From Blumeriella jaapii (Eukaryota; Ascomycota; Leotiomycetes; Helotiales; Drepanopezizaceae), in NCBI GenBank assembly GCA_009599575.1, contig VWND01000064.1, positions 1,178,001-1,242,000 of the forward strand: a DNA stretch of 64,000 nt, written 5' to 3'. Positions 23,841 through 36,591 of the stretch are shown in pieces. The notes beneath the pieces were generated by a model that made no database searches, was not told where the DNA came from, and saw only the letters and a program-made list of their open reading frames with translations. A program made the translations under genes and the position numbers. Positions within the stretch are counted from its first letter, which is position 1; each line of letters starts with the position of its first letter.

Positions 23841-24190
23841 TTTGGGTTTCTCACGCGCCTGGCGTGTGCCGAGAGGATGCTTTAGCAGGAGAGTGCAGTC
23901 ATGGCAAGTAGAAGAAGATGTCCTGCTAGGGCAGACTTGGAGAGAGAATTGATATGTTTCGTACAAGGCTCACAGTCAGCCAGGTCTGGTGTTTGATAGT
24001 GGGAACGGCTAAATCTCGGATCAATGGTCACACGCTAAAGAGGTCGGCGGCCTACCTAGCCCCACTACCCGTGTGAAGGCTCACCATTTTCTCCCATCGA
24101 ACTCCTCTTCCTCAACCCACATCGTCGCGCACGATATCCCTCCCCTTTCGACTCTTCCATCTCACGAAACTCCCGCCTTCATCCGCAAGC
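23841..24190. promoter_or_regulatory. Divergent promoter region, P5B ATPase and NAP1
   Basis: The 350-bp gap between outward-facing start codons must contain both promoters. It is pyrimidine-rich just before the NAP1 start. No specific site is claimed. Confidence 0.5.
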
Positions 24191-25652
24191 ATGTCTGACA
24201 TTCCCAAGAAGCAGACGCAGACTGCACCGTAATTCTTCCCCCTCCTCCTCCATCTCCACCACCGCCCCCCCCCCCCCTCTCTCTCCCTCCTTCCCCCCCA
24301 ACAAGGGAGAAATATCTCCAGACTGACATTTGGTATAGCACGCCTCAAAACACACCTGCCAACAATGCCCCCATCTCATCTCACGCTCAGCAACCTGGTG
24401 TAGGCACTATCAAAGAAGGTACGCGCATCTTTGCCCGCTTCGAAATTTGCATACCGATCACTGATTTGTTGAATAGAGGAGCTCGACCGCGCAGCTGCCG
24501 CCTCCATCTTCGCCCAAAATCCCAAGCTTGTCCAGATGATCCAAGGCAAACTCGGCTCCCTCGTCGGTCGCTCTTCAGGCTACGTTGAGTCCCTTCCCGC
24601 TCCTGTGCGCCGTCGTGTCGCAGGTCTCAAGGGCGTGCAAAAGGAACATTCAAAGCTCGAGGCCGAGTTTCAGGAGGAGGTTTTGGAGTTGGAGAAGAAA
24701 TACTTTGCCAAGTTTACGCCACTCTACCAAAAGCGAGCCAGCATCGTTAACGGCGCTGCCGAGCCAACCGAGGCCGAGATCCAAGCTGGAGAGGAAGACG
24801 ATGAGGAGCAAGACGAGCCTGCTGAGAAGTCCGAGGATGCATCCGATGTGAAGGGTATTCCTGAGTTCTGGCTGTCAGCCATGAAGAACCAAGTTTCTCT
24901 CGCGGAAATGATTACCGACAGAGATGAGGCTGCTCTCAAGGATTTGACCGACGTTCGCATGGAGTATTGTGACAAGCCTGGCTTCCGTCTGATCTTCGAG
25001 TTCGCCGATAACGAGTTCTTCACCAACAAGATCATCACCAAAACCTACTTCTATCAGAATGAGAGTGGCTACGGAGGAGATTTCATTTACGACCACGCCG
25101 AGGGTGACAAGATTGATTGGAAGGCTGGTAAGGACTTGACGGTGCGCATCGAGAGCAAGAAGCAACGCAACAAGAGTAAGTCTTTGAATGCACAGGTTTG
25201 GCAGTTATTAACAAAAGGACAGACACCAAGCAAACCAGAGTTGTTAAGAAGACCGTCCCAACAGAGTCTTTCTTTAACTTCTTCTCTCCCCCAAAGGCCC
25301 CGACTGATGATGATGATGACGATGCGGCCAGTGACATCGAGGAACGTCTGGAGTTGGATTATCAATTGGGTGAGGATATCAAGGAGAAGCTCATTCCTCG
25401 TGCTATCGACTGGTTCACTGGAGAGGCCCTTCAATTCGAGGAGCTAGACGACGACATGGAGGAGGGTGACTTCGAAGACGAGGATGATGAAGAGGATGAT
25501 GTTAGCGAGGACCACGACGACGAGGACGAGTCGGATGATGATGTGAGATCTCTCCGGGCAACAGATTACTTCTATCAATGCAAATGCTAATCTGAATCTA
25601 GGACGATGCTGCGAAACCCAAGCAGGAGGCCGCTGAGTGCAAGCAAAGTTAA
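24191..25652 (+). CDS. nap1: Nucleosome assembly protein 1
   Basis: This is a histone H2A-H2B chaperone that shuttles between cytosol and nucleus. Five exons (24191-24228, 24339-24418, 24477-25175, 25223-25542, 25602-25652) give 395 residues. After a short disordered start come the long dimerisation helix (VKG-type region [19 protein letters not shown]), the acidic insert, [13 protein letters not shown], and the earmuff beta region with [11 protein letters not shown] and KTYFYQ. The nuclear localisation-like [18 protein letters not shown] spans intron 3, then [10 protein letters not shown] and a very acidic Asp/Glu tail. Intron 1 contains a C tract at 24265-24277. The final exon ends AECKQS, giving the family's Cys-containing (CAAX-like but not canonical) end. 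All junction phases agree. Confidence 0.95.
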
Positions 25653-26493
25653 ATGCCGTTCGTTGCTGGATACCCAATATTGTGATACCTCGGACCTAAT
25701 CACGTTCTCGACCTGTCACGTACGGCCCTCGTATCATGCACGGTCGCGGTCTGCGCTCTGGCGGACATTCGGAGAATGTGAGCTTCGATGGTTCTCACTC
25801 ACACGATGACACTAGCTTTCTGTTTCTCCTGGACGGCCCCCCTAATCACCATTCTGTGCCTGGTTTTTTTGCTTCGCATCTTGCGCACTGCGCTGCATTG
25901 GCTGGTTGATTGATGCGGATGTGTCGGCGGCGTTCCTCGTAGATAGCAATGGAAAAGTTTATTGCAATCATGGAACGAAGCCAGTGATTGCTACTAAGCC
26001 GCAGCAGGTATGTCCTTCTACCGGCGAACCTGGCCTCGCTCCCCCCGTTGTATTCTGCTCTTCTGGCCCGGCAGTGGAGCATGTAGTGCTCGCACGACGT
26101 CTGCTTTCGGTCTGACGCGGCACCAAGAGCAGATTCCTCGCGAGTACGGATGAACAAAGCGATGCTCCCAACGAAAAGGAGATGCCCGAATCCCGCATTC
26201 CGAGCATTTGTGCGTCCGGCAAATCAAGAAGTTCGTAGATAGGCCATCATCAAGTTACCCATGCACCGTCTTTTTCACTATAGCACCTGGTACTGCACTG
26301 TTCATATGTACTGTGCTGTACTGCGTGTACTGACTGTCTGTCTGTACCTTTCTTGTACATAAACCTTGACCCCGCCCCCGCGACTCGCCCACTCGCTCCA
26401 GTACAGCACCTACTGTGTTTCTTCACCCTCCCCTCTCCCTCTCGCAATTGTACGACACCAACACCCCCAATCCAAGGCAGAATCGTCGTGCAC
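25653..26493. other. Intergenic, no gene recognised
   Basis: The 841 bp lies between NAP1 and the phosphoglycerate dehydrogenase gene. It contains a cluster of TACTG/TGTAC motifs at 26288-26360, shortly before the next gene's start, where the promoter is expected. Confidence 0.55.
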
Positions 26494-28198
26494 ATGGCTA
26501 CCCCGGCAAAGGACATCACCCCTCCATCAGGGCGCGGGTTGGAGCATCGAGTGTCCCACAGCAGCATGGTGTTCTCGACTTCACCCAACGCCACTTTCAA
26601 CCCCTCACCCATTGCGTCCTTCACGTCCCCACCTTCCAGCCTTCGCGGGACCAGTCGCCTACAAACCCAGACGGGACCGAAGCAATTGAAACCTTTCGAA
26701 ACCACCGATATCAAAATCCTGCTCTTGGAAAACGTGAACCAGAGCGGAAGAGACATCCTTTCCCAGCAGGGCTACCAAGTCGAGGCGTTAAAGGCTTCTC
26801 TGCCAGAGGACGAATTGATCAGGAAGATCCGGTAAGAGAAGCCTTGCGTCGCAGGTGTCCGGAGTCAGCTAACAAGACTGCTTGTAGCGATGTCCATGTG
26901 CTTGGAATCAGATCAAAGACCAAGCTGAGCGAAAAGGTCCTCCGAGAAGCCAAGAACCTGATTGTGGTGGGCTGCTTCTGCATCGGCACTAACCAGGTCG
27001 ACCTCGACTTTGCTGCGCGGAACGGTATCGCCGTGTTCAACTCCCCTTTTGCAAACTCCCGGAGTGTTGCAGAGCTGGTCATCGCCGAGATTATCGTCCT
27101 TGCCCGTCAGCTGGGGGATCGCTCCAACGAGTTGCACAAAGGCACTTGGAACAAAGTGAGCGCGCAGTGCTGGGAAATCCGAGGCAAGACGCTGGGTATC
27201 ATCGGATATGGCCACATCGGATCACAGCTGTCCGTCCTGGCAGAGGCAATGGGGATGTCTGTCATCTACTACGACATCATCAACCTGATGGCTATGGGAA
27301 CGGCGAAGCAAGTCCCCACGCTGCAAGCACTTCTCAACCAGGCAGATTTCGTCACATGCCATGTCCCGGAGCTCCCAGAGACCAAGAACATGATTGGAGC
27401 TGCGCAATTCGATCAAATGAAGGATGGGAGCTATCTCATCAATGCCAGTCGTGGTACTGTTGTTGACATTCCAGCTTTGATCAACGCTTCTCGGAGTGGC
27501 AAGATTGCTGGCGCTGCTTTGGACGTGTACCCCAGCGAGCCTGGCGGAAATGGCGACTACTTTACAAATGACCTAAACGCATGGGCAGAGGATCTGCGGA
27601 GCTTGAAGAACATCATTCTCAGTCCTCATATCGGCGGTAGTACAGAGGAAGCACAGCGTGCTATTGGTGTCGAGGGTTCGTTTAATCATTGGAGCTCCTC
27701 GTGGTTCCTCTCTAACATGATGCAGTCTCTGACGCCCTGGTTCGCTATGTGAATTCTGGTGTCACCCTTGGAGCTGTGAACCTCCCTGAAATCAACCTTC
27801 GCTCTCTTACTCTGGACGAGTCTGATCATGCCAGAGTACGTCTATTTCTACGATGTAATCGACTATCGTTAACAATCACAGGTTATCTACATCCACCACA
27901 ACGTGCCGGGTGTTCTAAGAAAGGGTAAATGTCTACTCCACGGTGTTGTACAGATGGCACTAACACGCTGCAGTCAACGAAATCCTCGGCGATCATAACG
28001 TTGACAAGCAAATTTCAGATAGTAAAGGGGGCGTTGCTTACCTCATGGCAGACATCAGCAGCGTGCAGACCCACCAGATCAAGGAGATCTCCGATGCTCT
28101 GGAAGCTCTGAGCTGTAAGCAGTTACAGCTCCCCACTCAAAAGATATAGTCACTGACGAATTCATACAGCCCGGATTTTGACTCGGATCTTGTATTAA
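26494..28198 (+). CDS. SER33: D-3-phosphoglycerate dehydrogenase
   Basis: This catalyses the first step of serine synthesis, oxidising 3-phosphoglycerate to 3-phosphohydroxypyruvate with NAD+ in the cytosol. Six exons (26494-26831, 26888-27675, 27726-27835, 27882-27924, 27974-28114, 28170-28198) give 482 residues. The body starts IKILLLENVNQSGRDIL. The NAD-binding motif is GIIGYGHIGSQ, the catalytic Arg lies in INASRGTVVDIPAL, and the Glu/His pair is represented by DVYPSEP and LSPHIGGSTEEAQ. A regulatory ACT domain follows (RVIYIHHNVPGVLRK, VAYLMADI) and the protein ends SRILTRILY. The start at MATPAKD was preferred because the upstream in-frame sequence is promoter-like; a later Met (MVFSTSP) is also possible. 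It is the last gene before the transposon block, 730 bp away. Confidence 0.95.
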
Positions 28199-28927
28199 GA
28201 TGGGTCATCTCTTGGGACAGCGGGAACAGGACTGTGAGCTTGTGGTTAGCATTCAACAGGCGTAGCAGCGGGATTGCAAGTCTTTCACACTTTGGGAAGG
28301 GACTTGTGAGGATAGGCTTACCAGGACAGAGAAAAGCATGCATGGCATATTGGATTTGCGGGAAGGACGTAGCGATCACACGGAAGAATTGGCGCATTGG
28401 CTATTTTGGAAATGGCCCACGAGGAAGTCAACAAAGATGGTCCTTCTCGTTTGCAAGTAGATAGCTAGACAAGGACAGTAGATGAAAATGCTTCGACTCT
28501 GCACAAGCCGTCTTGTGGTTTGCTTGACCGGCTTTTGCCTAATAACTTGACATGCAAACACAACAGGACCGATCGAACAACCATGGAAGCAAGCCATGGA
28601 GAGTCCAATCATAAATGAATCTTTGGAAGAACGTGCCGAACCAGCGGGAACTTGCTGGTGCGAGCAGCCGCATCAAGGGGAACTGAGAAGTTAAGGTCGG
28701 AAGGTGTTCAGGGCAGTGGGAGCGAGGGGGCGAGGTGAAAGAGCTCGAGAAGATTGGAGTAGAGATTACGGTATATATATAGGTATTTGCAGAATAGCTT
28801 CACCTCCCTTATATTACGGTCACTTGTCGCGCAAATGCAGAAAAAGGGTTTGCAATACAGTACAGCACAGTACATATCCCGCAGGATAGGCCCGTGACTT
28901 CTAAGTCGACCTAGCGACGTAGCGAAA
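28199..28927. other. Intergenic, left flank of the transposon block
   Basis: The 729 bp holds no recognisable gene. It includes ACAGTACAGCACAGTACATA-type sequence near 28857-28877. The sequence CTAAGTCGA at 28901-28909 recurs inverted at 45043-45051 on the far side of the block. Confidence 0.55.
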
Positions 28928-29060
28928 GGTAATAGTGGGCTGCCTTCCCACATTTATTCTGCGGGCACTCGAATAATATGGGGGAAAGCAAGTGTCCCAC
29001 TGCATCCAAGTGTCCCATCTCAATTCATGATTTTTTACGATCGCATTTTATATTAAAACA
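28928..29060 (+). repeat. Left terminal inverted repeat (133 bp)
   Basis: Pairs with 44884-45017. Unlike the interior it has ordinary base composition. Confidence 0.92.
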
Positions 29061-29531
29061 CTATCAACGCCAGATATTTTAATTACACTAAATTAAACTA
29101 TAGTAAAAACAAGCAGTTATTTTCAGATTTAAAATTAAAAAGTTAAATTTTATTAATAGAAACTAATTTAAATAAGTGTTTTGTACGCATTTTCAATTTC
29201 TTTTTCGCTTTTTCGCTTTCAGAAAGCCTATTTACATTTGTTTGCAATTAAAATATTTTATATAATAATTCAGATTAACCTTTTTAATCGGTTATAAGCT
29301 ATTCGATAATTATAAAAGTTTTATTAAGCTCGCGTTTTATTATATATCAAGATTTTCGGCTAAAAAAATGCAATTTTTTTTATTTAATACGATTTTTTTT
29401 GGTTTTACAGCTTTATTGCTTTTACAATCTAAAATCCAAGGCTCGTAAGCAGCTTCTTTTATTTATTATACGCTTAAGCAAAAGCTTTTCGTAAAACTAA
29501 CGGTTTTTTTTTACCTTATGCCTTTTGTTTT
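29061..29531. other. AT-rich left arm of the TIR element
   Basis: No gene is present. Just inside the TIR is the CTATCAACGCCAGATATTTT motif, which recurs inverted in the right arm. The rest is AT-rich decayed DNA. Confidence 0.7.
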
Positions 29532-29944
29532 TGTCAGGAACCAACATCACGTGTATAAGTCAGGTGATCCGCCAAGATCCTCTGCCTCCTACCAATCCTC
29601 GAATAATACTTTTTGCGGATAGGCCGTGGGGGCCGGATAGTATTGTGAGGGCTGAAGATGATATTTAGGTAAAACATTTTATAGGAATGATTGCTAAGGA
29701 ACCAGTTATTAGGGTTATATTAAGAAGGATGAAAAAAGGTCGGAATAGGGGCTGGAAAAGCATATTAAATAGGGCTCGCCTGGTTTTCTGGGAAATATTT
29801 TTTTCGAGGGCTCCACCCCTTCTTTTGTACTTATATACGCTTTTTATTAAAAATGTAAAAGATAGAAATCAGTTTGATTATTAATTTAATTTTATTTGAG
29901 CTTTATTATTTGAACTAGTATTTTCCTGCTTTTTAATTTTTATA
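29532..29944 (+). repeat. 5' LTR of gypsy A
   Basis: The 413-bp LTR is AT-shifted relative to the LTRs of copy B by C-to-T and G-to-A changes. Confidence 0.93.
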
Positions 29945-30038
29945 TTTTGATTTTTTTTTATTTATCGGAACGGCAGTTCGATATTATTAAAATAATTTTT
30001 TATTATATTATTACATTTATATCGTTATTATCGATATT

Positions 30039-31560
30039 ATAGCTTTTCGCATTCGCAGAAAACAAGCATTTCCAGTTATTTAAAAAGATTCAGCATTTTC
30101 GGCTGCTCAGGGAGATTTCGTATTATCGTTTCTTTTGACGTTACCAGCTTTACCAAGGGTCGAAAATACCTTATCACCAGGGCGCGACGACTTTTTAACT
30201 TTTTTTATCGAAGAAATTATTAAAAAAGGCCACGTTTAAAACGATTCGGAAGAACTTTTTATCGAGATTTTGATTTATTTGATTAATAAACGAATTCGCG
30301 TCGAACAAAAAGAAAACGATAAACGTAAAAGAGTAAAAAAGATACGAGCTAAAATGGAGCAGAAAAAAACTGAAAAAAAAGTTTACGAAATAATTAAAAG
30401 ATTCGAAAAAACCAAAAAACGCCGAAACGAATTTCGAAAAAAAATTAAACAATTCCAACGAAAACTTAACGCTTTCGAAAATATCGAAAAAAAGGTTTTT
30501 ATATTTTCTAACACCGTTTTAATTGAAAAAAAACAGAAAATAATTTAAGCCGGCGATTATTATAAGGTATTTTCGGAATATTACGATAATAATATTTATT
30601 AGAAACGATTTAGTATTTTTTTTAAGTATATTATATTTTTTATAGGAAACACAGCGAATTCGAGCCGAAAAACATTAAAAATAAAAGACTTTTTAATATA
30701 TCGAGGGAAAAATATTAAAAAAGCTTAATTTTTTATTCGGCGTGCAAAACGAAGCTTCCGCCAGGATAAAAAGGTAATATTTTGTATCGATTAAAAGAAA
30801 ATTAACGCTTGTGTTTTAGCTTTCGACGATAAGATAAAAAAAAAGTGAATCGGATACGAACGACGTTTTACGAATATTCGAATTATATAGGACGATTTTA
30901 AAAAATGGATATTGGATTTTTTGATAAATGCGGAAAATCGAGAAATCGCGGCTTTGAATTTATACGATAAGGCGAAGCAAAAAAAATATAAATCAGTTAA
31001 CGATTTCGTTGTTTATTTAAATAATTTCGAATAGCAATTGCAAATAATAAACGATGCGATTAGAAAAAAAATGCTTTTCGTAAAACTTCGATTTATTTTT
31101 CGAAAAGAAATTATTAAACAAAGCAATACTGCAGCTATAAGTTCGTACGAAAAATTAATATTAATCGCTTATCGTATCGAAAATATTAATAAAATTATCA
31201 GCGACGAAACGAAAAATAATAAACGACAAAACGAACGCAAAAAGAAAAAGAAAAAAAAAACTTATATTTACGATTAAAGCTTAAAGGTTAAAACAAATAT
31301 ATACCGTTTTCGATTCGAAAATACGTTATAAGAAAAACGAAAGCGAGAAAACGATAATTTTAATAAAATCTTTTGGAATCCTAAAACTTTTAACGATTTT
31401 TTTTACTTTTCGAAATGCAATCGCTGCCAAAAGAAAGGGCATCGCATAGCCAATTATTCAAAAATCGAATATTATAAATGCAATAGAAAAAAATATATAG
31501 TTTTAAATTGCTCCGAAGTTAATAAATCTAAGGATTCGGGAAAAGCTTCCGTTCGATTTT
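30039..31560 (+). pseudogene. gag remnant of gypsy A
   Basis: It is collinear with the gag of copy B. The start codon is ATA. A Lys/Glu-rich coiled-coil segment (30270-30545), a capsid-like segment (about 30900-31280) and a CCHC zinc-knuckle region (about 31410-31515) can be recognised through many TAA/TAG codons, all explicable as C-to-T on either strand. It is not functional. Confidence 0.88.
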
Positions 31561-34500
31561 AATTTCGTCGCTATTAATAAAATCGAGCGAAAAAGAAAAG
31601 TAGAAAATAATAATTTTAGTCGAAATTAAAAGAACTAAAGGCGAAATTCGTACGAAACGAGTTTTTATCGACTGCGGCGCGGAAAAAAACTGCGTAATTT
31701 AAAAGTTATTAGTTGAATATGAATAGAAACCAATTTAAAAACGTATTGATTTATTTACGGTTAAGGAAAAAAAAATAATTATTTACGATACGCATACGCA
31801 ATTTATTCGCGCTATTAATAATTATGGAATAATTAAAAAGATACAGAACGATTTCGTGGTTTGCGATATAAATATTCCAAAAGTTTTATTTATTTTAGAA
31901 TTCTTTTGGTTGCGAAATATCGACCCCGCTATAAGCTTTCGAGCTAAATCGTAGCGATATCCAATCGAACGTTTACAATTTAATTTCGTTATAATTAAAC
32001 GTTTTAAAAAGGAATCCAAAAGAGAGCAAACGTTTTATATCGTTTTAAAAAAAGCTATTGAAAAACAGCATTAATTACTTTTTAAATACGACGATTACGC
32101 CGACGTATTCGACGATACCGCCGCGGTTATTTTAGCTTTTTATTATTTTATAAAGCATCGAATAGACTTCGCGGAGAAAAAAGACTTTTTTTAGGAACCA
32201 GTTTACTTTTTGTCGGAATTTAAATTTACCGAATTACGCGAATATTTCGATTCGAGCTTAGAAAAAGGCTGGATAAAAAGGTTTATTAGTTTTGCCGGCG
32301 CACCGGTAATGTTTATACCGAAAAAAAACGGAAGTTTACGATTATGCGTCGATTATAAAGGTTTAAACGCAGTTACGGTTAAAAATCGAATTTTTTTATT
32401 TTTTATAAGCGAAATTTTAAATCGTTTAAAAAAAGCTAAAATATTTATTAAGCTAGATTTTATTTGGGCGTACCATCGCTTTCGAATAAAAAAGAAAAAT
32501 AAATAGAAAATTGCGTTTCGCATTCGTTACGGACACTTCGAATATTGCGTATTATTTTTCGGCCTTTCGAACGTATTAGCAATCTTCCAAGCATATATTA
32601 ATCAAGCTTTAGTCGGTTTAATAAATATTACGTGTATAGTTTATTTCGACGATATTTTAATATTTTTCGAAAACTCCGACGATTATATAAACGCGGTAAA
32701 AAAAGTTTTCGAAAGATTTCGTATTAACAAATTTTACGGAAATTTGAAAAAATATGCTTTCGATACGAATACGGTTAAGTTTCTAGGTTTCGTCGTTATT
32801 TCTACGGGAATTAAAATGGACCTAGAAAAAGTGGATAATATTCGGAAATGGCCTTTTTTTATTACGTAGCGAAATATTCAAATGTTTTTGGGTTTTATTA
32901 ATTTTTACAAACGTTTTATTAAAAATTACGTTAAGCTTTGCCGATTTATTACAGATTTTTTAAAAAAAATGCAACGAGGAAAAATGTCGGGCTTTTTTCG
33001 TTTTTTATTCGAAGCGAAGCTCGCTTTTTTACTTTTAAAAAAAAAGTTTTGCTAAACATCGATTTTACGTTATTTCGATTTTCGATTGAAAATCCAAATC
33101 GAAACAAACGCTTCGAAATTCGTTATAAGCGGAATATTATTTTAATTGTTCGGAAAGAATGCGGGGACACGTTGGCATTTTATCGCGTATTATTCGAAAA
33201 AGCTTTTTTTTATAAAATAAAAATACGAGGTTTACGACGCTGAGCTAATAGCTATAATTTACGCTTTTAAATAATAGAGCTAATATTTACGTGGCGCTTT
33301 TGACGTTATTATTATACGTATAAATTATTACAATTTGAAATACTTTTTTACGAAAAAACGTTTAAACGGACGCTAAGCGAAATAGGCCGACGAGTTAATT
33401 AAATACGATTTTGCAATCGAATATAAAACAGGAGTTTTTAATCCGGCGGATGGTTTTTTTCGCCGGCCAGATTTAAAAAAAGATTTAGAAAAAAATAACG
33501 AGCAGCTGCTTACGTTGTATCGTAAGCTAAAATTAGCTTATTTGAGAAATTCTAGAGTATTTTTCGCAGTAGAAATACGCCTAAAGTCGAGGTATAAATT
33601 ATTTCGCGCCGATAAGTATTCGGAGCTTTTATTAACGAAATCAAAAAATAAAAAGCAAGCGGGGAAAAGCCAAATAAAAGGCTTTTTCGCCGGATTGTTT
33701 TTTGCTAATATTATTAATTGCAAATAATATATACTACGAAGCGTAGCCGCTGTATTATTATAATCCGAAACGGCTAATAACGAGCTAGCAAAACCGATTT
33801 ATAAGATTATTTTTAAATTACAAAGATTTGATTTTTTTATATTATAAAAAACGTACGAATCGGCTTCGCAAAACAATCGAGCCGGGTCCGAGGGATATTG
33901 GCGTATAGGCCAAAATGGATTATTACGTTACAAAAAACATGCGTATATTTCGAATAAAAGCGTTATTAAAAGCGAAATATTAAAAATTAATTACGACGAC
34001 CCGACCGCCGGCTATTAAGGTTTTCGGCGAACGCTAGAACTGGTCGAAAAAAAGTATTTCTGGCCTGGTTTACGAAGCGACGTAAAGCGTTACGTTAATA
34101 CGTATAAAAAGTGTTAAAAAAGCAAGCCTAGAAAGCACCGACCTTATAGCGAATTAGCTTTTTTTTCGACTTTTACGAAACTTTGGGAAAAAATAATTAT
34201 GGATTTTATTACGGATTTATTTTTTAGCAAAAAACGAAGTCGTGTTTACGATTCGATATTCGTTATAATAAACCGATATACGAAGCTATCGAAATATATA
34301 TCGATACAGAAAACGATTTTAGTTTCAGATTTAGCTAAAATATTTATATAATATGTTTATAAAGATTTTGGCTGTTTTAAAAAGATTATTACAAACAAAA
34401 AATTAATTTTTATTAGTAAATTCTGGTTTTCAGTAATATTTCATTTACAAATACGACGTCGATTAAGCATCGCTTTTTATTTTTAAACCGATGGCCAAAC

Positions 34501-35310
34501 GGAACGTTAAAATTAAGTTTTAAAATTTTATTTTCGTACGTATTGCGATTATCGATAAAACGATTGGGCTACGAAGCTTGTTTTAGCCGAGTTTACGTAT
34601 AATAATTCGATACACGTTTCTACGGGTTTTACTTTTTTTCGCATGCTATACGGCTTTTATCCAGAATTTGGCAGCAACGTCGAGAGCGACGTCGTAAAAA
34701 AAAAGGTACCGTCAGCGGAAAAACGAGTTAAAATATTGCAAAAAGAAAAAGAAATATTTAATAAAAAGCTAAAAAAAGCCAACGCGAATCACAAAAGATT
34801 TTACGACGCTAAATACAAAAAAATTAAATTTTAAATAGGCGATAAAGTATTATTATCGATTAAAAATTTTCGATAGCTGCGATCTTTTCGAAAGCTTTTA
34901 AATAAATATCTAGGGCCTTTTAAAATCAAGCGAATTATATACGAGTACGGCCAAGTTTATTAACTCGAGCTTTTTTTTTAATATCGTATTTACGATATTT
35001 TCTACGTTTTTTTATTAGAATTTTGGCAGGGTCGAAACGATATCGAGCCGAAAAATAATATAATAAAACTTTAAAAATCCGAAAAATACGAGGTCAAATT
35101 AATACAAGTTTATAAAAATATAAAAAAGGGCCGATATTATTTGATGCGATAGAAAGGCTATTTATTAAGCGAAAATTTTTGAAAGCCAGAAAACCATTTT
35201 ACAAACGCAAAAAAGGTTGTAAAAAAATACTTGAAAAATACGATAAATAATAGCAACGGAGCAGTAACGAATGCGCGCCGTAGAAATAAAAAAAAAAAAA
35301 CAAAAACATT
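31561..35310 (+). pseudogene. pol remnant of gypsy A (PR-RT-RH-IN-chromodomain)
   Basis: Recognisable pieces are a protease-like FIDCGAEKNCVI (about 31662-31697), RT with PKKNGSLRLCVDYKGLNAV (about 32310-32380) and YFDD in place of YLDD (32642-32653), RNase H, an integrase zinc region and catalytic core (about 33970-34500), the GPF module, and a worn chromodomain (about 35130-35240). Many in-frame stops are present. Leu-to-Phe, Gly-to-Lys and similar replacements follow C-to-T/G-to-A. It is non-functional. Confidence 0.9.
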
Positions 35311-35427
35311 TAAAAAATTTCAGAATCGCCGCTAAGCTAATTTATTTTTATCGTTATTTCTTTTCCTATTATTATCGCTATTTTTTTCAGATTCAAAAGC
35401 AGCGGCAGGCTAAAAAAAAAATTAATA

Positions 35428-35829
35428 TCAAACGAATTCGCAAAGTATTCGATTCATTTTAGTTAAAATTCTTACGATAGCCGTAGTCGAATCCTGAATT
35501 GCAATTACGATATTTTCGTAGAAATCCAGAATTTGATTTAATTGGTCAGAATAGATTCGAGCGACGTTTTCGAAACGTCGGAAAATACGTTTTATATTAG
35601 CGTCGTTAAAAAAAAAGGCCGGCGCAGCTAAAGCTTTTAAAACAGCAGCAGCCGCCAAACCGGCAAAAACGGGCGCAGCAGCAGCGGCGGCAGCTCGAGC
35701 CGCGGCGCGATTCGTACGATCTTCGATTATTATAAAAGCCGAAGCGTTATTTCTTTTTAAACGATTTATATAAGCGTCGTGGATAATAAAATCGATAAAA
35801 GTTTTAGCAAAAGCTTTGGCTTCGGCAGC
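35428..35829 (-). pseudogene. 3' part of the antisense gene of gypsy A
   Basis: This is homologous to 36880-37283 in copy B, here read on the strand opposite to A's pol. The frame stays open from the insertion point to a premature TGA (TGG to TGA) at the end. Ala-rich and helical segments match B (RAAARAAAAAAAPVFAGLAAAAVLK). The gene is cut here by the insertion of B; the other half lies at 43184-43484. Confidence 0.85.
35825..35829. repeat. Target-site duplication of gypsy B, left copy
   Basis: GCAGC, identical to 43184-43188. Confidence 0.9.
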
Positions 35830-36242
35830 TGTAAGGATTAAAAGGCAGGGAAACACTAGTTCAGACAATAGAGCTCAGATAAGGTTGGGTTGATAGTCAG
35901 ACTGATCTCTACCTTCTACATCTCTAGTAGAAGGCGTGTATAAGTACAAAAGGAAGGATGGAGCCCTCGAAAAAAATATTTCCCAGGAAACCAGGCGAGC
36001 CCCATTTAGTATGCTTCTCCAGCCCCCATCCCGACCTCTTTTCATCCTTCTCAATATAACCCTAATAACTGATTCCTTAGCAATCACTCCCATAAAATGT
36101 TTTACCTAAATGTCATCTCCAGCCCTCATAATACTATCCGGCCCCCACGGCCTATCCGCAGAAAGTACTATTCGAGGGTTGGTAAGAAACAAAGGGTCTT
36201 GGCGGATCACCTGACTCATACACGTAATGTTGGTTCCTGACA
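35830..36242 (-). repeat. 3' LTR of gypsy B
   Basis: Read on the element strand it runs TGTCAGGAACC to TTACA. On the + strand it contains GTGTATAAGTACAAAAGG near 35934, a TATA-like sequence pointing towards the antisense gene. Confidence 0.94.
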
Positions 36243-36245
36243 TTA

Positions 36246-36256
36246 CCCCCCCCTCT
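36246..36256 (-). other. Polypurine tract of gypsy B
   Basis: On the element strand it is AGAGGGGGGGG, three bases before the 3' LTR, as expected for plus-strand priming. The equivalent in copy A (about 43818-43828) is AGAAAAAAAGA, changed by G-to-A. Confidence 0.8.
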
Positions 36257-36591
36257 AGGCCTTTGGTCCCCAAAAGCGACTGATTTCTTTGTGCGTATGC
36301 TTCCGTGTATAGCGTGCGTTACGCCTTCGAAATAACGTGCGGTTTCTTCCGCTTTCGGTCGTGAATTATAGCTGTTTCGTCCGCTTTTGGTCGTGAATTA
36401 TAGCTGTTCTGCTGTTCTGTTTTCTTTGTTTTCGGTAGCGCTCGCATCTTCGTTTGAAAAAGCCTTCTTCCTTAAAATGGCCGCCATCTTCCTGCTCAAC
36501 TTCTTCTTCTTCTTCTTCATCTTCATCTTCTCGTCAGCTCTCTTCTACCCCAATCAACTGCCTCTCGCCGCGTTCGCCGCGAACTCTCAAA

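Noticed and set aside
30270..30548. Lys/Glu-rich open frame as an independent host gene
   Set aside because: It aligns with the coiled-coil part of gag in copy B and is a fragment of the decayed gag of copy A.
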